DNA of 30,155 nt from DAIRDK01 sp035403225 (GCA_035403225.1 DAONET010000028.1:1-30155); one strand, 5' to 3'; counted from the first letter of the stretch, positions 14,793 through 24,185 are shown. Numbers and translations are program-made. The notes: generated by a model from the sequence alone, not told the origin.

Positions 14793-17414
14793 CTAATCGA
14801 TGGATGAATTGATCGAGAAATGGAACTGGCTGCCATTCGCGCTTGATGAGCCCGCCACATTATCCAGTCCGTATCCCCAATCGAGACCCAGTAATCCGAA
14901 CATGGGAAGGAAGATCCTCACCCCTACTCCGACCGACCGGTACAGGTTGAAGGGGTTCACATCTTTCCATTTCTCCCAGCAATTACCCGCTTCCACGAAC
15001 GCCAGTGCATAGATGGTGGCAGAGGGGTTGAGTGAAACCGGGTACCGCAGTTCCAGGGTATTCTTCGAATAGACCGCGCCTCCTACGGAAGAGGGGTATC
15101 CGGGGGTCAGTGATTGGTTGGTATAACCCCTCATCCCGATCAGTTCACGACCGTCCATGTTGTTATAGCCCGTAAGTCCGTCGCCGCCGAGGTAGAACCG
15201 TTCAAACGGTGTGATACCGAGGTCGGCATTATAGGCGCCCAGGATACCGAACTGAACACGGGGCGTCAGCACCAGTTTACCAACGAGGTTGGAATACCAG
15301 GCGCCTTTGAATTTCCATTTGTAGTATTCCACCATTTTGTACCGCTCCTGGTCCTCCATGGCGCTATAATCGACGTTTCCTCTGAAGGCCGAATAAGGCG
15401 GTGTGAGTTCCACACTCAGGTTAACTTCCGAGCCTACGCGGGGGAATATCGGGTTGTCGATCGAGTTGCGGGAGAGGGCTGCTCCGTATGAGATGGAATG
15501 ATAGGTTCCGTAGCCATTGCCGATCGGCAGGATGTTATCATAGTTCTCTGTCTGGTAACGGTAATAGTTCAGTGATTGGTAGATCGAAAAATAATCGTCG
15601 GGCCATTTCAACTGATTACCCAGTCCGGCAGAAATTCCGTCGATGATGAAGTAGCCGTAGCTGGCGCTGCTTTTAGAATATCCGTTGGTATATTTTGAGT
15701 GGACATAGGAGAGGCTGAGGGCGATCGGTTTCTTTCCCCCCATCCATGGTTCCGTGAAGGAAGCGCTGTAGCTCAGGTATCCCGAACCGTAGGTCTGCAC
15801 GCGCAGGCTGAGTTTCTGTCCGTCGCCTGTCGGGACCGGCCGCCAGGTCTTCCATTTGAAGAAGTTCTGGATCGAGAAGTTGTTGAAGGAGACACCCAGG
15901 GTCCCGATGACCCTTCCATATCCCCATCCTCCCGAGAGTTCAATCTGGTCGGCGGAAGTTTCTTCCACCTGGTAATCGATATCGACGGTGCCGTCTTCGG
16001 GTTTAGGGTTCACATTGGGATTCAGCTTCTCGGCGTCGAAATACTTGAGTTGCGCCAGCTGTCGTTGCGAGCGGATCAACCGGTCGCGGCTGAACAGCTG
16101 TCCGGGTCTGGTCTGGATCTCACGCAGGGCGACATAGTCGTTGGTCTTGGTGTTGCCGCTGATGGTCACTTTCCCGATGGTGGCCTGGCTGCCCTCGTGC
16201 ATCTGGATCTCCAGGTCGATGGAGTCATTGTCGACCATCGCCTCCACCGGCATGACATCAAAGAAAAGATAGCCGTCATCCATATAAAGCGAGCGCAGGT
16301 CGCCTCCGTTCGGGTCGTACGAAAGAGCCTGTTCCAGCGCCGACTTGTCGTATACATCTCCTTTTTTCACCTTCAGGTAATGTCCGAGGAAAGCATCTGT
16401 GTACTTCTGATTACCCACCCACCGGATATTCCGGATATAATACTTGATACCCGGTTCAACCCAGATATCGAGGTTGATGGTGTTATCCTCATTTTTCGAA
16501 ACGGAATCACGGAGAATCCGGGCATCCCGGTATCCGAAGGAATTGAACTTACTGACCAGGTTCATTTTATCTTCTTCGTAATCCTCTTCAATAAACTTGG
16601 AAGACTTGAAGATCCTGACCCTGATATTTTTATCGACATAGTTCGATAAAATATTGACCATGCCGAGGAAATCGGGTTTCAGGGCCGATCCGGCGAGGTC
16701 AATCACCATTTTCTCCATCCCTTTCATCGGGTTGAACACGCTGAGTTCCTTGGTCTTTTTGAAGGATGTCTTGACCTGTTCGCGTGTCAGGGCGTTGTTG
16801 CCATGGATGGTGATCTCATTCACTTTTACTTTCCCGTGCTTGACAATGTTGAAGTAGAGGGTGACCTGGTTGGCACGTCCGGTATCCCTGACCGCCCGGC
16901 TGGTGATTTCGGCATTCAGAAAGCCCTTGTCGGTGTAATATTTCATGATGATATTGCGCGATTTCATCATGAGGTTGTCGGTGACATAGTCGCCCGAGGA
17001 GAGATGAATTTTTTCGCGGATATTGTCAACATCGGCCTTTTTCACGCCGGTGATGGAGAACCGCGACAACCGGGGTCTTTCTTTCAGGGAGATGCTGAGG
17101 AAGATTTTTCCGGCATAGATACCGCTGACGGAGATATTGATGTCTTCGAAGAAGCCCTGGTCCCATAGTTTTCTGACAGCGTTGGAGATCTCTTCACCGG
17201 GTACTTTGATCCGGTCGCCCACGCGGAGCCCTGAGAGCATGAGGAGCACATTCTCGTCGAGATAGTGCACTCCGGAAAACGTGATCCCACCGATCTCATA
17301 TTCCTTGGGACTGGTATAATCGACGCCAATGTCTGATCCGATGGTGATCTGTGCCTCCAGGGGGATAGTCGTTGCCACAAGTAGCAGGAGCAGTATCAGG
17401 TATTTAATCTTCAT
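14793..17414 (-). CDS. bamA: Outer membrane protein assembly factor BamA (Omp85)
   Basis: BamA is the core of the machine that inserts beta-barrel proteins into the outer membrane. The 873-residue protein has a signal peptide (1-21, ending LEAQ). Five POTRA-like repeats follow (about 40-480), for example GITFSGVHYLDENVLLMLSG, ITGVKKADVDNIREKIHLSS and ITIHGNNALTREQVKTSF. A 16-strand barrel forms the C-terminal half, carrying the lid-loop motif as MRGY near residue 760. The protein ends FHFSINSSID and lacks the common terminal phenylalanine. It starts 6 nt after uppS and is followed by two ompH genes. Confidence 0.96.
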   Translation of the reverse strand: MKIKYLILLLLLVATTIPLEAQITIGSDIGVDYTSPKEYEIGGITFSGVHYLDENVLLMLSGLRVGDRIKVPGEEISNAVRKLWDQGFFEDINISVSGIYAGKIFLSISLKERPRLSRFSITGVKKADVDNIREKIHLSSGDYVTDNLMMKSRNIIMKYYTDKGFLNAEITSRAVRDTGRANQVTLYFNIVKHGKVKVNEITIHGNNALTREQVKTSFKKTKELSVFNPMKGMEKMVIDLAGSALKPDFLGMVNILSNYVDKNIRVRIFKSSKFIEEDYEEDKMNLVSKFNSFGYRDARILRDSVSKNEDNTINLDIWVEPGIKYYIRNIRWVGNQKYTDAFLGHYLKVKKGDVYDKSALEQALSYDPNGGDLRSLYMDDGYLFFDVMPVEAMVDNDSIDLEIQMHEGSQATIGKVTISGNTKTNDYVALREIQTRPGQLFSRDRLIRSQRQLAQLKYFDAEKLNPNVNPKPEDGTVDIDYQVEETSADQIELSGGWGYGRVIGTLGVSFNNFSIQNFFKWKTWRPVPTGDGQKLSLRVQTYGSGYLSYSASFTEPWMGGKKPIALSLSYVHSKYTNGYSKSSASYGYFIIDGISAGLGNQLKWPDDYFSIYQSLNYYRYQTENYDNILPIGNGYGTYHSISYGAALSRNSIDNPIFPRVGSEVNLSVELTPPYSAFRGNVDYSAMEDQERYKMVEYYKWKFKGAWYSNLVGKLVLTPRVQFGILGAYNADLGITPFERFYLGGDGLTGYNNMDGRELIGMRGYTNQSLTPGYPSSVGGAVYSKNTLELRYPVSLNPSATIYALAFVEAGNCWEKWKDVNPFNLYRSVGVGVRIFLPMFGLLGLDWGYGLDNVAGSSSANGSQFHFSINSSID

Positions 17415-17420
17415 CCGTGG

Positions 17421-18185
17421 TTATTTCCTACGTTTTTCTTCTAATTCGTTGATCTGTTCGCTGGTAAGCCCAAACCGGCGTTCTCGTTGCTGAAAGTCGA
17501 GGATGGCTTTCCAGAATTCCTCTTTCGTAAAGTCAGGCCAAAGGGTATTGGTAAAGTACAATTCGGTATAAGCGATCTGCCAGAGCAGGAAATTGCTGAC
17601 ACGGTATTCGCCGCTGGTGCGGATAAGCAGTTCGGGATCCGGGATGCCGGCAGTAGCCAGGTAGGAGCCAAAGGCGCTCATGTTGATCTCTTCCGGCCGG
17701 ATCTTTCCCCCGGCGACATCGGCCGCTATTTTGCGGGTGGCTTCCAGGATCTCCCAGCGAGAGCTGTATGAGAGAGCCAGGACGAGGTTCATCCTGGAAT
17801 TTTGAGCGGTGGCTTCGATAGCCCGGTCAAGTTCCGCCCTGTTTGCCGGAGGAAGGCTTTTCAAGTCGCCGATAGCGGTGAGACGGATATTATTATCCTG
17901 TAATGTCTTCATCTCCATATGAATAGACTGAACCAGGAGATTCATCAGCGCTTCGACCTCGTATTTGGGCCGGTTCCAGTTTTCGGTGGAGAAGGCATAG
18001 AGGGTCAGGTATTTGACGCCCAGTTCGGCAGCGGCTTCCACGACAGCCCGTACAGCGCCGACGCCCTTTTCGTGACCTTTGGTCCGGCTCAGCCCGTGCT
18101 GACGCGCCCAACGGCCGTTGCCGTCCATGATGACAGCCACATGCGCAGGGATCCTATCCGTCTTTATCCGGGCTTTCAGTTCCAT
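17421..18185 (-). CDS. uppS: Isoprenyl (undecaprenyl) diphosphate synthase UppS
   Basis: UppS is a cis-prenyltransferase that makes the C55 carrier lipid for peptidoglycan and other cell-wall glycans. The 254-residue protein has the catalytic segment VIMDGNGRWA (D21, residues 18-27), SRTKGHEKG, LTLYAFSTENW and the diphosphate-binding region RTSGEYRVSNFLLWQIAYTE, then LWPDFTKEEF. The frame extends 13 codons further to ATG 18224, which would overlap porG by 28 nt. I chose ATG 18185 (MELKARIKTDRIPAHVAVIMDG) because it matches the usual family N-terminus and leaves an 11-nt gap after porG. It is part of the nadK-porG-uppS-bamA run. Confidence 0.95.
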   Translation of the reverse strand: MELKARIKTDRIPAHVAVIMDGNGRWARQHGLSRTKGHEKGVGAVRAVVEAAAELGVKYLTLYAFSTENWNRPKYEVEALMNLLVQSIHMEMKTLQDNNIRLTAIGDLKSLPPANRAELDRAIEATAQNSRMNLVLALSYSSRWEILEATRKIAADVAGGKIRPEEINMSAFGSYLATAGIPDPELLIRTSGEYRVSNFLLWQIAYTELYFTNTLWPDFTKEEFWKAILDFQQRERRFGLTSEQINELEEKRRK

Positions 18186-18196
18186 TTCTTGTTCCG

Positions 18197-19072
18197 TTAT
18201 TGTTGTGATTTCAGGTCCCTGCATCGTTTAGTGTTACCAAGTGCAAATTTATAAGTTATTGTAATACCAGTAACAGAATACCAATCTGAGGTAGTGGCAT
18301 TGCCCCGTTTCATTCCGGGTTCATAGCTCATGGTCGGGTCAGAGAGGATCTGGGCCGGGTCATCGGGATCGATCGAAGGTCCGTTGAGGTAATAGGTAGT
18401 GCTGGCATCGTCGAGGTAATCGGAAAAAAGCTTATGCATCTCCCAGAAGGCCGTCACGCAGAGTCTTTTGCCGAGACTGAATTTTCCACCCAGTCCGAAC
18501 GGGAAGTTAAACCGGGTAAGGGAGTATGGTTTTCGTCCTTCATAGCCGATATTTTGCCCTTCCGTTCCCAGCGGTTGCAGTTCCTGTCCGCCGGCCATCG
18601 GATTAAAGAAAGTCACTCCGGCGCCGCCATAGATGAAGGGAGTGCCCCAATGATGGAGGCTTCCGGTGAAATACTCGAAAAAGTTAAATTCAACGAGGGC
18701 GGAGATGTCGGTCACCGGGCTTTCGAAAGAGAGATTCCTCTCAGGCAGGTAATCGGAATTTCCCGTACTGCCGCTCACCGTTCCCAGCATAGCCGTGGCC
18801 CTCACTGTCCACCGGTCATTGATATTATACCGGATCAGTCCGCCATAAGCGGGATGCAGGTTTTTAAAATGACCTCCCGGGTTCAGGTCCCCCAGGTAAT
18901 ACATGCCTCCGCCGGTCAGGCCCACCTCAAACTCCTGCGCTACCGGCGCCTTCGCAAATGCCAGCAGGAAGAGCAGGAGACAGGCAACCATTTTCAATCC
19001 CGTCGTAGTATTCTTTCTGTTCAATTCCTTCAATTCTGATTTATCAAAATGGTAAACGAAAAAAATCGCCAT
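18197..19072 (-). CDS. porG: PorG-like (DUF6089) outer-membrane T9SS component
   Basis: This DUF6089-type outer-membrane barrel protein has a hydrophobic export segment (MVACLLLFLLAFAKAPVAQ, about residues 28-46), then EVGLTGGGMYYLGDLNP and FKNLHPAYGGLIRYNINDRW, typical of the family, and ends ITYKFALGNTKRCRDLKSQQ. In Porphyromonas gingivalis the homologue PorG (PG0189) lies directly before uppS and bamA, contacts the PorK/PorN ring and is needed for T9SS. The same order is seen here, and the window encodes T9SS-tailed proteins. The start is uncertain: ATG 19072 gives an unusually long charged leader, and ATG 18991 or a TTG between them could be the true start. Confidence 0.85.
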   Translation of the reverse strand: MAIFFVYHFDKSELKELNRKNTTTGLKMVACLLLFLLAFAKAPVAQEFEVGLTGGGMYYLGDLNPGGHFKNLHPAYGGLIRYNINDRWTVRATAMLGTVSGSTGNSDYLPERNLSFESPVTDISALVEFNFFEYFTGSLHHWGTPFIYGGAGVTFFNPMAGGQELQPLGTEGQNIGYEGRKPYSLTRFNFPFGLGGKFSLGKRLCVTAFWEMHKLFSDYLDDASTTYYLNGPSIDPDDPAQILSDPTMSYEPGMKRGNATTSDWYSVTGITITYKFALGNTKRCRDLKSQQ

Positions 19073-19100
19073 TTATTTGAGTATTGCTGAAGAAAAAAGG

Positions 19101-19979
19101 TCAGTTCCTGATATCCAGCCCCCATTTCAACTTTTCGCGGATCGTTTTATAAAAGCTCAAGCCGGAAAGCCGCACGAGTCCTACCTGGAACGGAGCTTTG
19201 ACAACGTCAATTTCAAGAGGTTCGGTGATCCGTTCCATGCGGGAGTCAAGACTGACAAAAAAATCTTTTTCTTTCGAATCGATAACAATGCTGATGCGGC
19301 AGGTATCGCGTACGACGATAGGTCTGACCGTAAGGTTATGGCTGGCAATAGGTGTGATCACAAAATTTTCGGCATCGGGCGTGAGGATGGGGCCGGTGCA
19401 GCTCAGGGAATAGGCGGTGGACCCCGTCGGGGTTGCCACGATCAGCCCATCGGCCCAATAACCGTTCAGGAACTCGCCATCGATGTAAGTCTTGATCGAC
19501 AGCAGGTTCGGCGTGTGCCCTTTGTACACGGTCACCTCGTTCAGGGCGAAGTTGCACGAGGGAAAAAGCTCCTTTGGGCTCTCGATCTTCAGCAGGGTTC
19601 GCCGGTCGAGGAGGTATTTCTTCTCCCTGATCTCCGTGATGGCAGGGAGGATCTCTTCTTTGGAGATACTGGAGAGGAAACCCAGATGACCCATGTTGAT
19701 ACCCGCGATGGGGATCCCTGAATCCCTGACGATGGTCACGGCCTCCAAAATGGTCCCGTCGCCTCCGATGGAGAGAAAAAGGCCGGTCTTCCCCACGATC
19801 TCTTCCGGATTATTGAAAACCATCGGCGGCAAGGCAAAACGGATCCTGCCTTTGAGTGAGACGGCAAAAGGCTCGTATAGCATCAATTGATCGCCCGCCT
19901 GCGATAGATTGTCAACCAACTGTTGAAGGTAACCCAGGTACGGGTCAGGGATACTATTACCGAAGAGGGCAATGATCAT
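19101..19979 (-). CDS. nadK: NAD kinase NadK
   Basis: NadK phosphorylates NAD to NADP using ATP or polyphosphate in the cytosol. The 292-residue protein has the signature SIGGDGTILEA (GGDG 72-75), GINMGHLGFLSS (93-104), ALNEVTV, and the substrate-binding VATPTGSTAYSLSCTGPIL (181-199). Length is normal. It follows a -7 box at 20006-20013 and leads the porG-uppS-bamA-ompH-ompH genes, 28 nt ahead of porG. The window also holds nadB, but on the other strand and in another unit. Confidence 0.96.
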   Translation of the reverse strand: MIIALFGNSIPDPYLGYLQQLVDNLSQAGDQLMLYEPFAVSLKGRIRFALPPMVFNNPEEIVGKTGLFLSIGGDGTILEAVTIVRDSGIPIAGINMGHLGFLSSISKEEILPAITEIREKKYLLDRRTLLKIESPKELFPSCNFALNEVTVYKGHTPNLLSIKTYIDGEFLNGYWADGLIVATPTGSTAYSLSCTGPILTPDAENFVITPIASHNLTVRPIVVRDTCRISIVIDSKEKDFFVSLDSRMERITEPLEIDVVKAPFQVGLVRLSGLSFYKTIREKLKWGLDIRN

Positions 19980-20005
19980 CGGTTTTCATGCTGAAATTAA
20001 GGATG

Positions 20006-20013
20006 CAAAGATA
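20006..20013 (-). promoter_or_regulatory. Putative -7 box (TATCTTTG) for the nadK-porG-uppS-bamA-ompH unit
   Basis: The minus-strand octamer TATCTTTG lies 26 bases upstream of the nadK ATG in a 62-nt gap, the largest in this minus-strand run apart from that between the two ompH genes. Confidence 0.5.
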
Positions 20014-20041
20014 CGGTAATTTTCATATGATTAACCTATCA

Positions 20042-21451
20042 TCAAATGGGAGCGATAAAATGAATGAAGGCCCTTGGTTTTCCCTGTATATTCATCGTAC
20101 CGCTCACCCCGATCACCACGTTATAGTAGGTGGTAAAATCAAGTCCGGTCCCATAACCCAACAGGAAAGTGTTGCACAGCGAGTTTTCGCTGCTTTGAAC
20201 AGGATCGTCGTTCCAAACATACCCGCCGTCGCAGAAGAGGTTCAAATACAGGGCGCAGGGGGCGACAGAGAACTTCGGGCTGCCGGCAGGGATCCGGATG
20301 ATGCGTTCGGGCAGAAGAGCGTACCTCACGTTGGTGCGGGCGATGAGGTAATGATGACCGGGGATGATGCAGTCGTCGTATCCCCTGACATAATCCCGTC
20401 CCGTGCCATGGCTCTCCTGCAGGAAGAAGGGCTGAACCTCCGGCGACGACAACCTGACGGTGACGGCAGCCGCCAGATACCAGCGGGAAAAAGGATTCCA
20501 GTACCCTCTCAGGTTGGCCTGTGCCGAAAAAAGGTCGTGATAACCGCCGCCGATACCCGGCTTCGTCAGGATCAGGTCGGCATAATAGCCTTTCAGCGGG
20601 TAAAACCTGACATCTCTTTTATCTAACTTGATCTTGTACGAGAGCGTAACAAATTGCTGATAAAGGGACGAATCGCCGGCGAAGAACCCCGTGACGGACC
20701 GGAGGGTGTCGTCGAAAACGTAATTATGGTACGAAACATTCAGGGTATGATACAAATACCAGGCAGGACGGTGCGTGACTTCCGCGTAAGCCGAGTAATG
20801 CTGTTGCAACAGGTGCGATCCCGTTTCCAGGTACTTGTTATGGTTGTCCCCGACCGACACCTGCAGGGCATGGTTCAGGGCGGCATCGGCGCCAAAACCG
20901 ATCCCCCAGGTCTTCCGGGCATTGATGTACGGGACGGTATAGGTAAAACCGTATTTCCGGTTATATCCGAAGTGAAGAAGAAGCGTAAGGGTCTCGTTCC
21001 GTCCCCTTGAATTGAAGAAAGAGATATTCGCCCCGTAGGTAAGCCGTTTGAACAGCGGATCCCGGAGCCAAGCGTTGATGTTGCGATTCGGAAATTCCAG
21101 GTACGGGATGGGCCAGAAGTACCACCGTTCGATCACCCGTATCGTCACTTCCAGCACTCCGGGCGAGCCGGGTACAGCAGCGGTGTCGATATCGACGGTG
21201 TTAAACAACGACGTGTTGAACAGGTTCTCCCGGCTTTTCTGGATATCCGCGGCCAGCACTGAAGCGGCGAGCACGCTGTCTTCTCGAAACGTCAGCTCGC
21301 GCAGGATGACAGAAGGGCGGGTGATCTTGTTGCCGGTGATGGTGATCTTCCCGATGGTAAAGCGGCGGGTGGTATCGGGGATGCTGGCCGGTGCGGTCCA
21401 TCCGTCGACCGCGATCAGCAGCAGTGCCAGGAAGAGAAAAGCTTTGTTCAC
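20042..21451 (-). CDS. Single-POTRA Omp85-family outer-membrane protein
   Basis: The 469-residue protein has a signal peptide (1-19), one POTRA-like domain (about 31-110: FTIGKITITGNKITRPSVIL ... VLEVTIRVIERW), and a C-terminal barrel with the Omp85 lid-loop motif as YVRGYDD (about 353-359). It is far shorter than BamA (one POTRA against five) and so not the main assembly factor. Bacteroidota carry such short Omp85 proteins of unknown role; a translocation or assembly function for selected substrates or lipids is possible. It lies 5 nt after a CBS-domain gene and upstream of nadK. Confidence 0.82.
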   Translation of the reverse strand: MNKAFLFLALLLIAVDGWTAPASIPDTTRRFTIGKITITGNKITRPSVILRELTFREDSVLAASVLAADIQKSRENLFNTSLFNTVDIDTAAVPGSPGVLEVTIRVIERWYFWPIPYLEFPNRNINAWLRDPLFKRLTYGANISFFNSRGRNETLTLLLHFGYNRKYGFTYTVPYINARKTWGIGFGADAALNHALQVSVGDNHNKYLETGSHLLQQHYSAYAEVTHRPAWYLYHTLNVSYHNYVFDDTLRSVTGFFAGDSSLYQQFVTLSYKIKLDKRDVRFYPLKGYYADLILTKPGIGGGYHDLFSAQANLRGYWNPFSRWYLAAAVTVRLSSPEVQPFFLQESHGTGRDYVRGYDDCIIPGHHYLIARTNVRYALLPERIIRIPAGSPKFSVAPCALYLNLFCDGGYVWNDDPVQSSENSLCNTFLLGYGTGLDFTTYYNVVIGVSGTMNIQGKPRAFIHFIAPI

Positions 21452-21456
21452 CCGTG

Positions 21457-22122
21457 TCAGATGTTGAGATAATTCATGAGCGAATCGAACCGGTCCTGCA
21501 AGCCTTCCTTATAGACATCCTTGTTGGAGAAAGAAGCGCTGACGAGGTAGTTGAAGCGGACAAAAGTCTGGATAACGGGGCCGATATCGATACTGTTAAG
21601 TTTCAGGGTAATGGCGACGCGGGTGGAATCGGGGATGGAGGTGACGTAGAGACTGAGGACTTTCGCGTCGTTGGATTCGACGATCCGGGCTATTTCGGAG
21701 AGCGAATAATCCCGTTCATTCACTTCGAGCACGATGATACCGCCCGGGTTATCGACAGCGGTGACAGATGCAAAAAAGCGGGTGAGGGTCTGCAGGGTGA
21801 TCACGCCCATGTACTGGTTTTTCTCACTCACGACCGGGAGCAGGGTCAGTTTGTTCTCGCTGAAAGCCTTGATGACCTCGTACACATGATCATTTTCTTT
21901 GACATAAGCTCCGGTGATGGAGAGCGAGTGGTTGCCGACGGGATCGTCGAAGCTGTTCATGTTGTAGATATCCGTATCGGAGATCAGTCCGAGCAATTCC
22001 AGGTCGTTGACGATAGGCATGTGCGAAACGCGGTATTCATCCATCATGCCGAGGGCGACAGCGCCTGTATCGGAGGTCCTGAGCGGGACAAAATTTTCAG
22101 TGATCAGGGTTTTGGCCAACAT
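21457..22122 (-). CDS. CBS-pair protein with C-terminal ACT-like domain
   Basis: The 221-residue protein has two CBS motifs (about 1-60 with VSHMPIVNDLELLGLISDTDI, and about 68-128 with LTLLPVVSEKNQYMGVITLQ) that form one Bateman module for adenosyl-nucleotide sensing. The C-terminal region (about 135-221) with ALTLKLNS-like strands (here RVAITLKLNSIDIGPVIQTF) and IVLEVNERDYSLSEIARIVES resembles an ACT domain. It is cytosolic with no catalytic motif, so a regulatory role is likely. It is translationally close to the short Omp85 gene (5 nt) and follows rsgA by 21 nt. Confidence 0.85.
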   Translation of the reverse strand: MLAKTLITENFVPLRTSDTGAVALGMMDEYRVSHMPIVNDLELLGLISDTDIYNMNSFDDPVGNHSLSITGAYVKENDHVYEVIKAFSENKLTLLPVVSEKNQYMGVITLQTLTRFFASVTAVDNPGGIIVLEVNERDYSLSEIARIVESNDAKVLSLYVTSIPDSTRVAITLKLNSIDIGPVIQTFVRFNYLVSASFSNKDVYKEGLQDRFDSLMNYLNI

Positions 22123-22143
22123 AGGATGGATGTTTAGGACGAA

Positions 22144-23052
22144 TCATTCGTCGTTCAATATGCTAAGATAACTATTATACCTCAACCGGCTCACCTCTCC
22201 TGTCTCGAGGGCTTTGATCACGGCGCAACCCGGTTCGTGGAGGTGAGTGCAGTTCGAAAACTGGCAATCAGGCAGCAGACGGTCCATCTCGGGGAAACAA
22301 CGGGGTATCTCCGACTTCTCGAAATGGACGAGCCCGAATTCCTGGATTCCGGGGGTATCGATGAGAAATCCTCCGTTCTTCAGTTCATACATCTCGGCAA
22401 AGGTAGTGGTATGCATCCCTTTGCGGTGGATGCCGGAGATCTCTCCGATCTTCGGGTCCAGTGAAGGGTCAATGACTTTCAGCAAGGCCGATTTGCCCAC
22501 GCCGGAGAGTCCCGAGAAGAGGTTCACCTGTCCTTTGAGCCGTTCGCGCAGGTCATCCACGCCGTCACCCCGCAGGGCGGAGACGCGGTAACAGGGATAG
22601 CCGGCCTGCTCGTAAATGCGGATCAACTCATCAGCGGCCGCGTTCAGCTCCTCATCATAAATATCGATCTTGTTAAAGATGAGACTGGCAGAGATAAAAT
22701 AGCCGGTGGCTGTCACGAGGAAGCGGTCGATGAAGCCGTTGGAAGTTCTCGGATAGGCCAGTGTCACCACGAGCCAGGCATGATCGACGTTGGCCGCGAT
22801 GATGTGAGCCGCCTTGGAGAGCTTGGTAGCTTTGCGGATGATGTAGTTCTCCCGCGGCAGGATGTCGGTGATCAAGCCGCATCCGTGATCCGGGTCTGCC
22901 TCGAACTCCACATGATCGCCGATAGCCACGGGATTGGTCGTGCGGATCCCGCGGATCCGGAACTGGCCTTTCACCACACAGTCGAACCTGACACCGTCGC
23001 TGGTTCTGACGATGTTGCGGTTTCCGGTCGACTTGATGACTATTCCTTCCAT
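22144..23052 (-). CDS. rsgA: Ribosome small subunit-dependent GTPase RsgA
   Basis: RsgA is a circularly permuted GTPase that checks late 30S ribosome assembly. The 302-residue protein has an N-terminal OB fold (about 1-65), then G4 NKID (127-130) before G1 GLSGVGKSAL (181-190) and G3 DTPG (232-235), the diagnostic permuted order. The C-terminal zinc knuckle is C263, C268, H270, C276. The frame is open to ATG 23094, overlapping the dprA stop, but MEGIVIKSTGNRNIV at 23052 matches family starts. A near-consensus TATCTTTA box on the minus strand (23082-23075) lies just upstream of it. Confidence 0.95.
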   Translation of the reverse strand: MEGIVIKSTGNRNIVRTSDGVRFDCVVKGQFRIRGIRTTNPVAIGDHVEFEADPDHGCGLITDILPRENYIIRKATKLSKAAHIIAANVDHAWLVVTLAYPRTSNGFIDRFLVTATGYFISASLIFNKIDIYDEELNAAADELIRIYEQAGYPCYRVSALRGDGVDDLRERLKGQVNLFSGLSGVGKSALLKVIDPSLDPKIGEISGIHRKGMHTTTFAEMYELKNGGFLIDTPGIQEFGLVHFEKSEIPRCFPEMDRLLPDCQFSNCTHLHEPGCAVIKALETGEVSRLRYNSYLSILNDE

Positions 23053-23093
23053 AACGATCGATGATAAATCTGTGTAAAGATAAGAAAATCCCA

Positions 23094-24185
23094 TCAGACC
23101 AGTTGATACACCTTCCCGGGGAGGCAGCGTACGACGCCTTCAAACTCGAGGTTCAGCAGTGCTGCCGAGGTTTTGCTCATGGTGAGGCCGGCTGCGATCA
23201 TGATCTCGTCGATGCCCACGGCTGTCTCCCGCCCCAGGAGGTTCACGATCGCCTCTTCGTCGGGCGTCATCTCGATAAAGATCTTCCGCTGGGTTCCCTG
23301 GTTGCGGGCTGACCGTTTTTTCCACCCCATGAACAACGCGATGTCATTCGCCGATTGGATCAGGCCTGCCTTGTTGCTCATGATCAGAAAATTCGTTCCT
23401 TCGGAAAAGGGGTCGCCCAGGCGGCCGGGGACTGCAAAGACATCGCGGTTGTATGAGTTAGCGATCTCGGCGGTGATGAGCGCTCCTCCTTTGGTGGCGG
23501 CTTCGACCACCACGACGGCGTCGCACAGGCCGGCGATGATGCGGTTCCGCATGGGGAAGTTTTCCCGGTCGGGCCGGGTCTCACTCATGAAGTCGGTGAT
23601 CAGCCCTCCGTTTTCGACCATCCTGCTGGCGAGGGAGCGGTGTACCGGCGGGTAGATCATGTCGAGGCCGTGAGCGAGGACGCCGATGGTGGGGAGTCCG
23701 TTGTCGAGAGCGGCCCGGTGAGCGCAACTGTCGATGCCGTAAGCCAATCCGCTGATGACGGTCACCTCCGCTTCCTTCAGCCCTTCCACCAGGTTTCGGC
23801 AGATGCGTTTTCCATAGTCGGTTGCTTTCCGTGTCCCGACAATGCCGATGGTACGGCGGCCATTCAGGGGGATATTTCCTTTGAAATAGAGCATGACAGG
23901 GCTGTCGATGCAGTTTCTTAATAACCGTGGGTAGGCGGGGTCGGTGAAGAATACGGGGGTTATCCGGCCGCGTTCGATGAACTCCATCTCACGTTGGGCG
24001 CGCAGGAGGATCTCTTTGTTTTTAAGGGATTCCAGTATGGGACCGGCGCTCCGGTGGATCTTCTGTAAGGTCCGGGCCGGCTCTTTGAACACAGCCTCGG
24101 CGCTGCCGGCCATCATGACCAGCTTCTTTCCCAAAATATCTCCGATGCCGGGAACCAGGGTAAGGGCGATTTGGTATAACAGCAT
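23094..24185 (-). CDS. dprA: DNA-processing protein DprA
   Basis: DprA binds single-stranded DNA and loads RecA during natural transformation; it is also widespread in species not known to be competent. The 363-residue protein has a helical N-terminal region (ALTLVPGIGDILGKKL), a Rossmann-like core with GIVGTRKATDYG (114-125), VISGLAYGIDSCAHRAAL (143-160), LAHGLDMIYPP (170-180) and FPMRNRIIAGL (210-220), and a C-terminal winged helix (about 305-363) ending LPGKVYQLV. Length is normal. It heads the ten-gene minus-strand run and is divergent from the glycosyltransferase gene. Confidence 0.95.
   Translation of the reverse strand: MLLYQIALTLVPGIGDILGKKLVMMAGSAEAVFKEPARTLQKIHRSAGPILESLKNKEILLRAQREMEFIERGRITPVFFTDPAYPRLLRNCIDSPVMLYFKGNIPLNGRRTIGIVGTRKATDYGKRICRNLVEGLKEAEVTVISGLAYGIDSCAHRAALDNGLPTIGVLAHGLDMIYPPVHRSLASRMVENGGLITDFMSETRPDRENFPMRNRIIAGLCDAVVVVEAATKGGALITAEIANSYNRDVFAVPGRLGDPFSEGTNFLIMSNKAGLIQSANDIALFMGWKKRSARNQGTQRKIFIEMTPDEEAIVNLLGRETAVGIDEIMIAAGLTMSKTSAALLNLEFEGVVRCLPGKVYQLV

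Noticed and set aside
15699..16649. 316-codon plus-strand open frame opposite bamA
   Set aside because: Antisense shadow of the POTRA and barrel region of bamA.
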